Source: Clavibacter tessellarius
GTDB lineage: Bacteria > Actinomycetota > Actinomycetes > Actinomycetales > Microbacteriaceae
Direction: 5' to 3'
DNA length: 64,000 nt
Assembly: GCF_001618005.1 (NCBI RefSeq)
Contig: NZ_LQXA01000030.1
Location: 96,768 to 160,767 of the forward strand
How positions within the stretch are numbered: position 1 is the stretch's first letter; every line of letters begins with the position of its first letter. Below the pieces are notes generated by a model. The model ran no database searches and was not told where the DNA came from. It saw only the letters and a program-made list of their open reading frames with translations. Made by a program: the position numbers and the translations under genes. Below are positions 51,781 through 59,983 of this stretch, piece by piece.

Positions 51781-52272
51781 CTATTTATCTAGCTGCTGTC
51801 GAATCTCTTCGGAGGCTGGATCACCTGGTAGCGTTCGCGGCTGCTAGGTCGGCAATACGGCATGGTCATATCTCGTCGTACCCACCACGGTCGTTGTGCG
51901 TGCCGTTTGTTCGTGCCTGTGGACCTAGCAAAGGTATATCCCCGGTGCGTTGATATCAAGATGACGCTCGACCGGCGCGAGGTCGTAGTGAAGCGTCAGT
52001 CATATCGCCCACGGCGTCATCTCCGGCGGGAAGTTCGTCCACGAATCAGGGCCCAGGGGTGCCAAGTCCACGATGTCACTGAGTGCACGATGAGTTTCTT
52101 CCGGCGTTGACCAAGCGGGCACAAAAACTTGGAGTCCGGAGGTGGTTATCGGTTGAGTCGAGTCTTGCTCGAAGACGATGCCTTCGATAAAGTAAACGCC
52201 CTTTGCTTGAGAGCGCTCGACGAGCGTCAGTCTTGATAACAAGTTGCCATGAAAAGGCGCGCCAGGTGGCAT
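51781..52272 (-). pseudogene. Dead paralogue of the unknown protein at 50089-50589
   Basis: Homology runs end to end without a frameshift: GNLLSRLTLVERSQAKGVYF at the start, DYLAP-like middle and the final PGDPASEEIRQQLDK. Three in-frame stops replace conserved residues: TGA at 52000-52002 (Trp in the intact copy), TAG at 51925-51927 (Glu) and TAG at 51844-51846 (Glu). The copy is AT-richer and has drifted heavily in its last third, so it has been inactive for some time. Length 163 codons, close to the intact 166. Confidence 0.85.
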
Positions 52273-52292
52273 GTTTGCGTACTTCGCGGCGG

Positions 52293-53357
52293 TCAGCTGT
52301 AGTCCGCGAACACCGTCTTCGCCGCCCCGTCGAGCCGCACCCTGCCGCCGTGGGGCAGGATCCACTGCGGCCGCGTGTGCCCGAACGGCACGCCCACGCA
52401 CACCACCGCGCGCGGGTTGTAGCGGTCGACCTGCTCGATGATCGTGTCGCGCTGCTCCGCCCGCAGCCGCGCGCGCTCCTCGGCCGACGGCACCGGCGCG
52501 CCCATGACGGTGGTCACCGGCCGGGCGACGAGCACGCCCGCGACGACGTCGAGGATCCCGCGCTCGCCGAGCCCGCGCACCCACCGCCGCACGCTGTCGG
52601 CCGACGGCACCTCCTCGCTCGTCTCCAGCAGCAGGATCCCGCCCTCGAGCTTCGCGACCTCGGGCATGCGTCCGGCCATCGCGATCTGGTCGATCACCTC
52701 GATGCAGCCGCCCCACGTCGGCCCCTCCACGGTCTTCGCGGGCCCGGCCCACTTCCACGGCTCGGTCGTGTGGCGCTCGCCGTGCTCGGTGAGCGCGCGA
52801 GGATCCGTCCAGTCGATCCCGAAGTCCTCCGACTCCCCGGGCTCGGTGATCTCCAGCGTTCCGCCCTCGATGAGCGCGGCGCGCAGCGAGCGCAGGTGCA
52901 CGTCGTCGATGCCGGGGCCTGCGCCGAGGTGCACCTGGGTGGATCCGCCGTAGAAGCTCGGGATGCCGAGCCCCGCGAGCAGGTTGTGCAGGTTCGTGTT
53001 GTCGCTGTAGCCGAGGAACGGCTTGGGGTTCCGGGCCAGCTCCTCGATGTCGACGTGCGGCACCACCGTGACCTGGTCGTCCCCGCCGATGGTCGAGACG
53101 ATGGCGCGGATGGAGTCGTCGGCGAACGCGGCCGTGATGTCGGCGGCGCGGTCGCGGGCGCTGGCGCCGAGCCGCCGGGTGGTCGGGTACTCGACGGGGA
53201 TCAGCCCGGTCGCCTCCTGGAGCCGCCGCATCGCCTGCTCGTGCACCTCGGGCGCGATCCCGGGGGCCGCGAACGCGGGGCTCAGCACCGCAACCCGATC
53301 TCCCGCCTTCGCCTTGGGCACGGACTTGCGGAACCGGGAGGAGGTGGAGGGGATCAT
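52293..53357 (-). CDS. LD-carboxypeptidase (peptidase S66)
   Basis: 354-residue cytoplasmic S66 enzyme that trims tetrapeptides from peptidoglycan precursors or degrades microcin C-like compounds. IVSTIGGDDQVTV precedes GYSDNTNLHNLLAGLG, with the nucleophile-type Ser in GYSD; LLLETSEEVPSADSVRRWVR has the conserved Glu, and VGVPFGHTRPQWILPHGGRV contains the catalytic His. The start is ATG at 53357, or ATG at 53366 if a GGGAG placed only two bases upstream is used. The 3' end is duplicated at 50611-50722. Confidence 0.88.
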   Translation of the reverse strand: MIPSTSSRFRKSVPKAKAGDRVAVLSPAFAAPGIAPEVHEQAMRRLQEATGLIPVEYPTTRRLGASARDRAADITAAFADDSIRAIVSTIGGDDQVTVVPHVDIEELARNPKPFLGYSDNTNLHNLLAGLGIPSFYGGSTQVHLGAGPGIDDVHLRSLRAALIEGGTLEITEPGESEDFGIDWTDPRALTEHGERHTTEPWKWAGPAKTVEGPTWGGCIEVIDQIAMAGRMPEVAKLEGGILLLETSEEVPSADSVRRWVRGLGERGILDVVAGVLVARPVTTVMGAPVPSAEERARLRAEQRDTIIEQVDRYNPRAVVCVGVPFGHTRPQWILPHGGRVRLDGAAKTVFADYS

Positions 53358-53448
53358 GCGGGTCATGCTCCCAGAGGAGGCCGTGAGCGCGCGGACTCCG
53401 CCCCGCTGCGCCCTTGCCTCCTGTGCCGATCCTCGGTATCCATGCTCC

Positions 53449-53619
53449 ATGGCACAAGACAGCTTGAGCGGCCGGGACGCGTCCCTCTCCCGACAGGTGG
53501 TATCCGGGCGAGACCGGTCCGCAAGGGAGGTGCTGCGGGCCGCGCTGGTCGTGGGGGAAGCGAGCGGCGACGCCGCACCATTCGACGTGGAAGCGTTCAT
53601 CGCGGCCAAGCGCGCCTGA
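53449..53619 (+). CDS. ParD-like antitoxin, no toxin partner seen
   Basis: 56 residues. SLSRQVVSGRDRSAREVLRA followed by FDVEAFIAAKRA resembles the dimerisation and toxin-binding part of ParD/CopG antitoxins. No ParE-like frame follows; the next gene is a convergent response regulator 51 bases away. It may be an orphan antitoxin, a remnant, or a free DNA-binding protein. No strong ribosome site precedes the ATG. Confidence 0.55.
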   Translation: MAQDSLSGRDASLSRQVVSGRDRSAREVLRAALVVGEASGDAAPFDVEAFIAAKRA

Positions 53620-53670
53620 CCGCCTGCCGGTTCAGGCCCGTGGCGACCGCGGGGGGATCGGATGGATGGC

Positions 53671-54339
53671 CTACGGCCCACCCAGCCAATGGTCGATCCG
53701 ATGATGATCCGGGCTGAACCCGTGCCCGACGCCCCAGATGACCGCCTGGGTGCGGCTCTGCACCTGGATCTTGCGGTAGATCGAGCGGATGTAGCTCTTC
53801 ACCGTGTTGGGGGAGAGGTACGTGAGCGCCGCGACCTCCTGGTTGCTCTTGCCCTGCGTGATGAGCGCGAGGATCTCCGACTCTCGGTCGGTGATCCCCT
53901 CGCGCTTGCCCGGCCAGTCGAGCGACGGCGCGCTCGCGGCCCGTAGCGGCGCCTCGTTGAAGAGCTCCTCGCCGGAGTGGATCCGCTCGAGCGCCTCCAC
54001 GAGCTCCCGCGCGGGCAGCGCCTTGGAGAGGTAGCCCTGCACGCCCTGCCGGCGCGCGTCGGCGATCAGCTCGGGCTGGAAGTTCCAGGTGTAGACGACC
54101 ACGCGGCGGGCGCGGGGGTTCCGCACCAGCTCCGCGATCTCGTGGTGGTCGGACTCCGGCTGCGCGAACGAGTCGTAGAGCACGATGTCGATGTCGTCGG
54201 AGAGAGCCGCGTTGGCGTCGATCTCGGCGACGACCACACGGTCGCGGTAGTCGTCGAACATGTGGGCGAGGCCCTTCAGCACCACGTCGTAGTCGTCGAC
54301 GAGCGCGATCGTGACGGGGCGGGTGCGGGTGGCGGGCAT
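53671..54339 (-). CDS. LuxR-type response regulator
   Basis: 222 residues. Receiver domain with acidic pair Asp15-Asp16 (IALVDDYDVV), phospho-acceptor Asp56 (DIVLYDSFA) and conserved Lys (GYLSKALPA), then a LuxR/NarL helix-turn-helix (ITDRESEILALITQGKSNQE, VAALTYLSPNTVKSYIRSIY). No sensor kinase gene is adjacent. The ATG at 54339 is chosen over an upstream in-frame one because the receiver begins ten residues later. Controls unknown genes. Confidence 0.88.
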   Translation of the reverse strand: MPATRTRPVTIALVDDYDVVLKGLAHMFDDYRDRVVVAEIDANAALSDDIDIVLYDSFAQPESDHHEIAELVRNPRARRVVVYTWNFQPELIADARRQGVQGYLSKALPARELVEALERIHSGEELFNEAPLRAASAPSLDWPGKREGITDRESEILALITQGKSNQEVAALTYLSPNTVKSYIRSIYRKIQVQSRTQAVIWGVGHGFSPDHHRIDHWLGGP

Positions 54340-54463
54340 GGATCCAGGATCCCACCCCCAGGGGTGTGCTCCCACACCCCGGAGGGTGGTTGGTTGAGGT
54401 CATCGCCCCGAACGGGCACCACCGCGCGTCTTCCTGACGTGCTCGCACAGAAGAGAGATCACC

Positions 54464-54742
54464 ATGCTCGGACTCATCATCAGCCTCATCGTCGTCGGCC
54501 TCATCGCGGGCTTCATCGCCCGCGCGGTCGTCCCCGGCCGCCAGAACCTGTCGATCCCCATGACGATCCTGCTCGGGATCGTCGGCTCGTTCGTCGGCGG
54601 CTTCCTCGGCTTCCTGATCTTCCAGCGCGACGCCATGGACGGCTTCTTCCAGCCCGCCGGCATCGTCGGCTCGATCATCGGCGCCATCATCGTGCTGCTC
54701 GTCTACGTGAAGGTCGGCGGCCGCACGTCCGTGCGCCGCTGA
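54464..54742 (+). CDS. GlsB/YeaQ/YmgE-family stress-response membrane protein
   Basis: 92 residues with three membrane segments (LGLIISLIVVGLIAGFIARA; MTILLGIVGSFVGGFLGFLI; GIVGSIIGAIIVLLVYVKVG) and the conserved GxxGAxxGG-like glycines of the transglycosylase-associated/GlsB family. Members are induced by osmotic or general stress. AGAGAG lies before the ATG. Followed by a hairpin at 54806-54844. Confidence 0.9.
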   Translation: MLGLIISLIVVGLIAGFIARAVVPGRQNLSIPMTILLGIVGSFVGGFLGFLIFQRDAMDGFFQPAGIVGSIIGAIIVLLVYVKVGGRTSVRR

Positions 54743-54805
54743 ACACGGCCGGGCGAGCCCTGGACGCGCTGGCGCGTGCCGGGCGACCGCCGGTAGCGGA
54801 AGCAG

Positions 54806-54844
54806 CGGAGGGGCGGGTCGCCGAGCAGGCGGCCCGCCCCTCCG
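54806..54844. terminator. Hairpin after GlsB-family gene
   Basis: 17-base stem with one mismatch (54806-54822 with 54828-54844) and a 5-base loop, 64 bases after the stop of the GlsB-family gene. Confidence 0.75.
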
Positions 54845-55150
54845 GCGTGCGCGGTCCGATCATGTGCGGCAGTCGGGCGAGGGCGGCATCCGTCCAATGA
54901 GCGGGCCGCCCGGGCGCATCCGGTGTCGGCTCCCTGTCCGAGGACGTGATCGCGCCGTCCGTGGCTCATGATGGGCATGCGCCCGCCGGCAGGACGACCC
55001 GTCCACGCTCCGTCCGCGGATCCAGTCGCGACGACGACGTCGCCGGCCGGGCATCGATGCGGACACCGCCCGGCCCGCCGCCGGGACGTCCGACCCCGGG
55101 CGGACCGCCGCTCGCCCGAGCGGAGCGCAGCGCCCACGAGAGGAACCACC
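54845..55150. other. Leader region of ABC exporter, no gene seen
   Basis: About 300 GC-rich bases between the terminator and the exporter start. No convincing gene. It must hold the exporter promoter; GAGAGGA at its end is the ribosome site. Confidence 0.4.
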
Positions 55151-57052
55151 ATGAGCATGGAAGGCGTCGCCTGGAGCTCGCTCTACAAGATCTCGAGCGC
55201 GCGCGACGACGCGCGCGGCATCTCGCGCGCGTCCGTGAAGCGGATCCTGACGTTCGCCGTGCCGTACCGGGCGAAGCTGCTCGTCTTCATCGGGCTGTCC
55301 GTGGTCGGCGCGTTCCTCGCCGTCGCGACGCCGGTGCTCGCCGGCCAGGTGGTCGACGTCATCGTCGCCCGCGGCGAGGTGGGCACGATCATCCGGCTCG
55401 CCGTCGTCATCGCCCTCGTGGCCGTGGCCGACGCCGCCGTCTCGCTCGTGACCCGCTGGTTCTCGGCGCGCATCGGCGAGGGCGTGATCCTCGACCTCCG
55501 CACCGCCGTCTTCGACCACGTGCAGAAGATGCCCATCGCGTTCTTCACCCGCACGCGCACCGGCGCCCTCGTGAGCCGCCTCAACAACGACGTGATCGGC
55601 GCGCAGCAGGCCTTCAGCGGCACGCTCTCCGGCGTGGTCACGAACCTCGTGGCGCTGATCCTCACCCTCGCCGTCATGCTCAGCACGTCGTGGCTCGTGA
55701 CCGTGCTCGCGGTGATCATGCTCCCCCTCTTCCTCGTGCCCGCGCGCCGCATGGGCGGTCGCCTCGCCGCGCTCCGCCGCGAGGCCGCCGACCACAACTC
55801 GGCGATGAGCACGCAGATGACCGAGCGGTTCTCGGCGCCCGGCGCCACCCTCGTGAAGCTGTTCGGCCGGCCCGACGAGGAGTCCGCGGAGTTCCGCGTG
55901 CGCGCCGCCCGCGTCCGCGACATCGGGGTGCGCACCGCGATGCTCCAGTTCGTCTTCGTCACCGCGCTGATGCTCGTCTCCGCGCTCGCCCTCGCTCTCG
56001 TCTACGGGCTCGGCGGCTTCCTCGCGCTGTCCGACCAGCTCGACACCGGCGAGGTCGTCACGCTCGCGCTCCTCCTCACGCGCCTGTACGCGCCGCTGAC
56101 CAGCCTCGCGAACGCGCGGGTCGAGATCATGAGCGCGGTCGTCAGCTTCGAGCGCGTCTTCGAGGTGCTGGATCTCGTGCCCCTCATCCAGGAGAAGCCC
56201 GACGCCGTCACGGTCCCGGCCGGCCCCGTGTCCGTCGAGTTCGACGACGTGCGGTTCGCCTACCCGTCCGCCGACAAGGTGTCGCTGGCCTCCCTCGAGG
56301 AGGTCGCCACGCTCGACACCCGCGGCGGCGACGAGGTGCTGCATGGCGTCTCGTTCCGGATCGAGGCGGGGCAGACCGTGGCGCTCGTCGGCACGTCCGG
56401 CGCCGGCAAGTCCACGATCGCGCAGCTGCTCTCGCGCCTGTACGACGTCGACCGCGGCGCCGTGCGCCTCGCGGGGACGGACGTGCGCGACGTCACCTTC
56501 GCCTCCATGCGGCACACCCTCGGCATGGTGACGCAGGACGGCCACCTGTTCCACGAGACGATCCTGTCCAACCTGCGCCTGGCGCGGCCGGACGCGACCG
56601 ACGACGAGGTGTGGGACGCCGTGCGCCGCGCCCGGCTCGAGCCGCTCGTCCGCTCGCTGCCGGACCAGCTCGACACCATGGTGGGGGAGCGCGGCTACCG
56701 GCTCTCCGGCGGCGAGCGCCAGCGCATGACCATCGCGCGGCTCCTGCTCGCGCAGCCGCGCGTCGTCATCCTCGACGAGGCGACGGCCGCGCTCGACTCC
56801 ACGTCGGAGGCCGCGGTGCAGGCCGCGCTGAGCGAGGCGCTCGAGGGGCGGACGGCCCTCGTCATCGCCCACCGCCTCTCCACCATCCGCAGCGCGGACA
56901 TGATCCTCGTGGTCGAGGACGGCGCCATCGTCGAGCGCGGCACGCACGACGAGCTGCTCGCCGCGAACGGCCGCTACGAGGAGCTGCACCGGACGCAGTT
57001 CGCGGTGCGGAAGGCGGTGGCGGCGGACGTGGACGGCGGGCCCGGCCTCTGA
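55151..57052 (+). CDS. ABC exporter, fused membrane and ATPase domains
   Basis: 633 residues of the ABCB half-transporter type: six membrane helices (about 40-330, with HVQKMPIAFFTRTRTGALVS coupling region) and an ATPase (about 365-620). Walker A is GTSGAGKST (near 413), Q-loop VTQDGHLFHETIL, signature LSGGERQRM (near 517), Walker B VVILDEAT (near 539) and H-loop IAHRLST. A half transporter of this type dimerises to export lipids, peptides or drugs; no substrate clue is present. The start at 55151 has GAGAGGA upstream. The next island begins about 50 bases after its stop. Confidence 0.92.
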   Translation: MSMEGVAWSSLYKISSARDDARGISRASVKRILTFAVPYRAKLLVFIGLSVVGAFLAVATPVLAGQVVDVIVARGEVGTIIRLAVVIALVAVADAAVSLVTRWFSARIGEGVILDLRTAVFDHVQKMPIAFFTRTRTGALVSRLNNDVIGAQQAFSGTLSGVVTNLVALILTLAVMLSTSWLVTVLAVIMLPLFLVPARRMGGRLAALRREAADHNSAMSTQMTERFSAPGATLVKLFGRPDEESAEFRVRAARVRDIGVRTAMLQFVFVTALMLVSALALALVYGLGGFLALSDQLDTGEVVTLALLLTRLYAPLTSLANARVEIMSAVVSFERVFEVLDLVPLIQEKPDAVTVPAGPVSVEFDDVRFAYPSADKVSLASLEEVATLDTRGGDEVLHGVSFRIEAGQTVALVGTSGAGKSTIAQLLSRLYDVDRGAVRLAGTDVRDVTFASMRHTLGMVTQDGHLFHETILSNLRLARPDATDDEVWDAVRRARLEPLVRSLPDQLDTMVGERGYRLSGGERQRMTIARLLLAQPRVVILDEATAALDSTSEAAVQAALSEALEGRTALVIAHRLSTIRSADMILVVEDGAIVERGTHDELLAANGRYEELHRTQFAVRKAVAADVDGGPGL

Positions 57053-57347
57053 TGGCGGCGCCCGGCCCGTTCGACTCGTCGTCGACCGAAGGCATATTCG
57101 CCCGTGAAGTTCGGCGGGTTCAAGTTCGTTTACTTTTAACGGCCCGGCGAGCAGCGAACCGCTTTGAGTGCCCCGGATTAATGCCGATACCGGACCCGAG
57201 GAGGGGCTTGCTCGCCGAGGAGGTCATACTCATCACTAGTGTCCGAGGGATGATGGCGCCGTAGCGTAAACAACTTGTGTCCAATACGCGCAGCAGTCCT
57301 TGTCGTGGCCTCAGGTGTGAGCCACACGCAGGTCCGCCGTCTGGAAG
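57053..57347. other. Right border of exporter / start of AT-richer island, no gene seen
   Basis: About 295 bases in which composition changes from GC-rich to AT-richer near 57080. No supported gene. It may contain a terminator for the CD-NTase gene, but no clean hairpin is visible. Confidence 0.45.
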
Positions 57348-58661
57348 TTAGCTGCCTGCTTCGATGGGCACGTAGAGATGAGCACGTGCGACAACGATGC
57401 CGTGGCGGATTACGTAACACTCGACGTAGTGATCGCCGCGAAATGCCGTTGGCTCTCGGCGTTCGTTACCACCCGCATAGTTGCCTCTGATAATATCGCC
57501 GCGAATTTGGTCCCGGCGTTCCGCTTCCGGTCCCCGGTTAAGGACCTTCCAACGCACTTCGTACGGAAGTGGGACGTCCGTATTGTCGATCGTGAAGCTG
57601 AGAGTCTTTTTCGGTGGCAGTCGACGATGCTTGATTAAGTATTGAGTGAGGGAGATGGGGCGGAACCCAGCCTGCGTGACTATGCACGTGATGTCGAGCC
57701 CGTGCCGTATGTCTACCGCGTATTGGTCCTCAATGAATTGCTCGGTGTCGGTGAATCTTCCGACCGGCAATGCGGCGGCCGAAAGGGTTTTCGCCGTTGC
57801 GGGCTCCGCCGGCGAAGCTTTGCCAAATACAGCTCGCCACTTTTTGAACTCGCTTTTAGTGCCGGCCGCGCTGATGGCCTCGTCGCAGAGATCGGCACCC
57901 GAAGCTGCGCTTTTCTGAAATCGCTTCTTGACCTTGACGCGTTGTCGGCTCCCTAAGGCTACATAAAAATCATGGTCCTCTTGGTCGGCAAGGTAGCGCA
58001 GGAAATCACGTATCATTTCGCCGTAGAGCTCGGAATTTGAACTGTGGTGCGCGTCATGGCTGGTGAGGTAGTTGTAGGCCAGCGTGTCGACCAGTAGCCC
58101 GCCCATCACTATCCCGTGCTTGTTTCGCCAGGCCCTGGTCAGTTTGCAAAGCCGACGAAGATTGCCAGATGTTGTGTTGTTCGTCTCCTTAGTTGCGGCT
58201 ATCTCGTCGCGCGGCTTCGTGACCTTCCACGAGTCACTGTAGGTGTCCGGGTAGTCGTACGACGTGTCATCGTTCTCGAAGACTGGCTGCACCTCGAACA
58301 TAAAGTTAGTAAACTCAACTACTACAACGAGTCGGTCAACACGGACTGTCGTGTTGGAGTAGCGTTTTGCAATGGCATCGCGAGATCGCTGTAGCGCCTT
58401 ACGCGGCCCACCAGCCGAGTGGTAGTCGACATTAAGGCTCGAGGGTAGAATATAGAGTAAATCCAGGTCTGAAATACCCTTAATGGCGGTCGCTCGACCA
58501 TAGGATCCGACCATCAACTTGTTTGCGTCTGACCCCTCCAGGTCACGGAACTCGCTGTTTAGCGCTTTCGTTATTTCGTCTCTGCGGGTCGCAATATTTT
58601 CAGTTGTATCAACAGCCAGATTTGACAGCAGGGCGTCGAAGATGTCAGCGGTCTGCGTCAT
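57348..58661 (-). CDS. CD-NTase (SMODS nucleotidyltransferase) with AGS-C sensor domain
   Basis: 437 residues. VGSYGRATAIKGISDLDLLY (GS near 51, DLD near 62-64) is the nucleotidyltransferase core; the third acidic position, MFEVQPVFEN (near 122), is Glu. The C-terminal end, HYVECYVIRHGIVVARAHLY then VPI, is the pattern of the AGS-C domain that Burroughs and colleagues described with SMODS proteins. Enzymes of this group make cyclic nucleotide signals on phage infection. The start is ATG at 58661 with AGGA six bases before, overlapping the SLATT gene by 17 bases; an ATG 36 bases upstream is possible. Composition is AT-richer than the chromosome. Confidence 0.82.
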   Translation of the reverse strand: MTQTADIFDALLSNLAVDTTENIATRRDEITKALNSEFRDLEGSDANKLMVGSYGRATAIKGISDLDLLYILPSSLNVDYHSAGGPRKALQRSRDAIAKRYSNTTVRVDRLVVVVEFTNFMFEVQPVFENDDTSYDYPDTYSDSWKVTKPRDEIAATKETNNTTSGNLRRLCKLTRAWRNKHGIVMGGLLVDTLAYNYLTSHDAHHSSNSELYGEMIRDFLRYLADQEDHDFYVALGSRQRVKVKKRFQKSAASGADLCDEAISAAGTKSEFKKWRAVFGKASPAEPATAKTLSAAALPVGRFTDTEQFIEDQYAVDIRHGLDITCIVTQAGFRPISLTQYLIKHRRLPPKKTLSFTIDNTDVPLPYEVRWKVLNRGPEAERRDQIRGDIIRGNYAGGNERREPTAFRGDHYVECYVIRHGIVVARAHLYVPIEAGS

Positions 58662-59283
58662 TGCCGTCCTCGCTTTCTTTGTTACTGTTTGGTTCATTGT
58701 CCCGTAGTCTTTCGGGTAGCAATAAGTCCAGTTCCGCCGAGGTGAATGTCAGATCTTCGCGGTTCTTCAACCGATCCTGCGCGGTTATGTAGGCCTCGGG
58801 GCTTGTCCGGGGGGCATCGCGAAGCACAGCGCCAGCAGCTTTCTGCAGGGCATCCCGCCGCTCCGCCGCCTCATGCGTCGAGACGTTGCCGGCCTTTAGA
58901 TCGACGATGAGCGAGAGGTAGGACTCCCGAATGTCCCACAGCTGTGCCGCGGTATTACGATGCTGCTGCATCTCCTCGCCATAGCGGAAGGTACGATCGG
59001 CAAGGCTGGCGCCAGCTACCACGACAGCGACAAAAGAGGTCACCAGCGAGCCCCACTTAGGCTCGAGGAACACGCCCGCCAGCGACGCAATAAAGGTGCC
59101 GGACCCGGCCGCCACTAGAACAAACTTCACCACTCGGTGCTTGCGTGATCGGGCCTCAAATAGGTCTGCTTGGACTTCGTGGGTCTTTTGTGTGTACGCG
59201 ATCCGTCCGTAGATTTCGCGCACCTGGCCAAGGAGGAGCGTGCGTTGAGTGTCAGTTGACCCTGCGGGTTCTGGCTGGTCCAT
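58645..59283 (-). CDS. SLATT-domain two-helix membrane effector
   Basis: 212 residues. Two membrane helices (VVKFVLVAAGSGTFIASLAG, about 51-73, and LVTSFVAVVVAGASLADR, about 78-96) separate an N-terminal helical part from a long C-terminal helical part with WDIRESYLSLIVDLKAG and ELDLLLPERLRDN. This is the layout of the SLATT families found next to CD-NTases, thought to be membrane-disrupting effectors. GGAGG lies before the ATG at 59283. The gene is upstream of and overlaps the CD-NTase gene. Confidence 0.8.
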   Translation of the reverse strand: MDQPEPAGSTDTQRTLLLGQVREIYGRIAYTQKTHEVQADLFEARSRKHRVVKFVLVAAGSGTFIASLAGVFLEPKWGSLVTSFVAVVVAGASLADRTFRYGEEMQQHRNTAAQLWDIRESYLSLIVDLKAGNVSTHEAAERRDALQKAAGAVLRDAPRTSPEAYITAQDRLKNREDLTFTSAELDLLLPERLRDNEPNSNKESEDGNDADR

Positions 59284-59323
59284 GCATCCTCCGTGCGTCG
59301 ACTCGACGTCGCCGGCGCGATGT

Positions 59324-59596
59324 TCAGTTCTTGAAGTAGTTCGGTGCAACTCGTCCGAGGCGGTCGTCTTGGGTGTCGGTGACATCTCGCAGGAAAACAT
59401 GGCGGCCGATGTCAAAGTAGCCGTGCTTGTCGGTGCTGTACCAGACGTCGACGACTCGAAACCGCCGGTATGCCTGCCCGGGGACGAGCATGCCATCGCC
59501 CACTGACACCGGGACGTGGTAGTGCTCGTCCTGCCAGGCAAGCTCCCCTTCCACCCAGTACGTGTTGATCCATGGGTGCTGATCCTCGACCTTCAC
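59324..59596 (-). CDS. Small unknown protein preceding the SLATT gene
   Basis: 90 residues, soluble. It contains VKVEDQHPWINTYWVEGELA, then VPVSVGDGMLVPGQAYRRFR and DIGRHVFLRDVTDTQDDR. Not recognised. GTG at 59596 is preferred because AAGGAGG lies seven bases before it; the frame is open to a GTG at 59623. It lies 40 bases before the SLATT gene on the same strand and shares its AT-richer composition, so it is a candidate third component, regulator or target-binding protein of the island. Confidence 0.5.
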   Translation of the reverse strand: MKVEDQHPWINTYWVEGELAWQDEHYHVPVSVGDGMLVPGQAYRRFRVVDVWYSTDKHGYFDIGRHVFLRDVTDTQDDRLGRVAPNYFKN

Positions 59597-59983
59597 GGTG
59601 ACCTCCTTCGGATGTTGTCCCACAATGTTGCGGCAGATGAATCATGCCGCACTACTGGCACAAACGGGCGTCATTTTTGTACCCACTTTGGGGGCAAATG
59701 GCGGGGCAGCGTCGGAGTCGCAGCTTTGGCGGAGCGCTGCGGGGTACGCCAAAGGCGTTTTTAGGAGCTGAAGCCCGGCGCAGCAAATCCCGATATTGTC
59801 TGTAAGTCCTTGTAGGTCGACTAAGGCGATAGTCGGGACAGGCGCTCCTCGTCTTCCAGAATGCAAGCCGCGCGTGGCGAAGTGGCTTCAAGGAGCGCGA
59901 AGGCCAATGGCTTGCTGTTGAGGCGAAGGAGTAGGTAAGCCGCGAAGGGTGCTGTCGCCGAGGGGGCTACGCCGGCAGGCACA
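59597..59983. other. Island right border, no gene seen
   Basis: About 390 bases of mixed composition between the small unknown gene and the sugar isomerase. Frames on both strands are interrupted or lack ribosome sites. It may contain gene remnants. No tRNA or repeat that would mark an attachment site is seen. Confidence 0.45.

Noticed and set aside
51461..51847. Plus-strand frame of 128 codons in the duplicated region
   Set aside because: It overlaps the dead paralogue and an AT-richer gap, has no ribosome site and no protein-like pattern.
51781..52272. Stop codons read as selenocysteine or pyrrolysine
   Set aside because: Both TGA and TAG occur, at positions that are Trp and Glu in the intact copy, and no recoding structures or genes are seen.
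59652..59891. Minus-strand frame at the island border as a gene
   Set aside because: Low-complexity, basic, no ribosome site; more likely decayed sequence.
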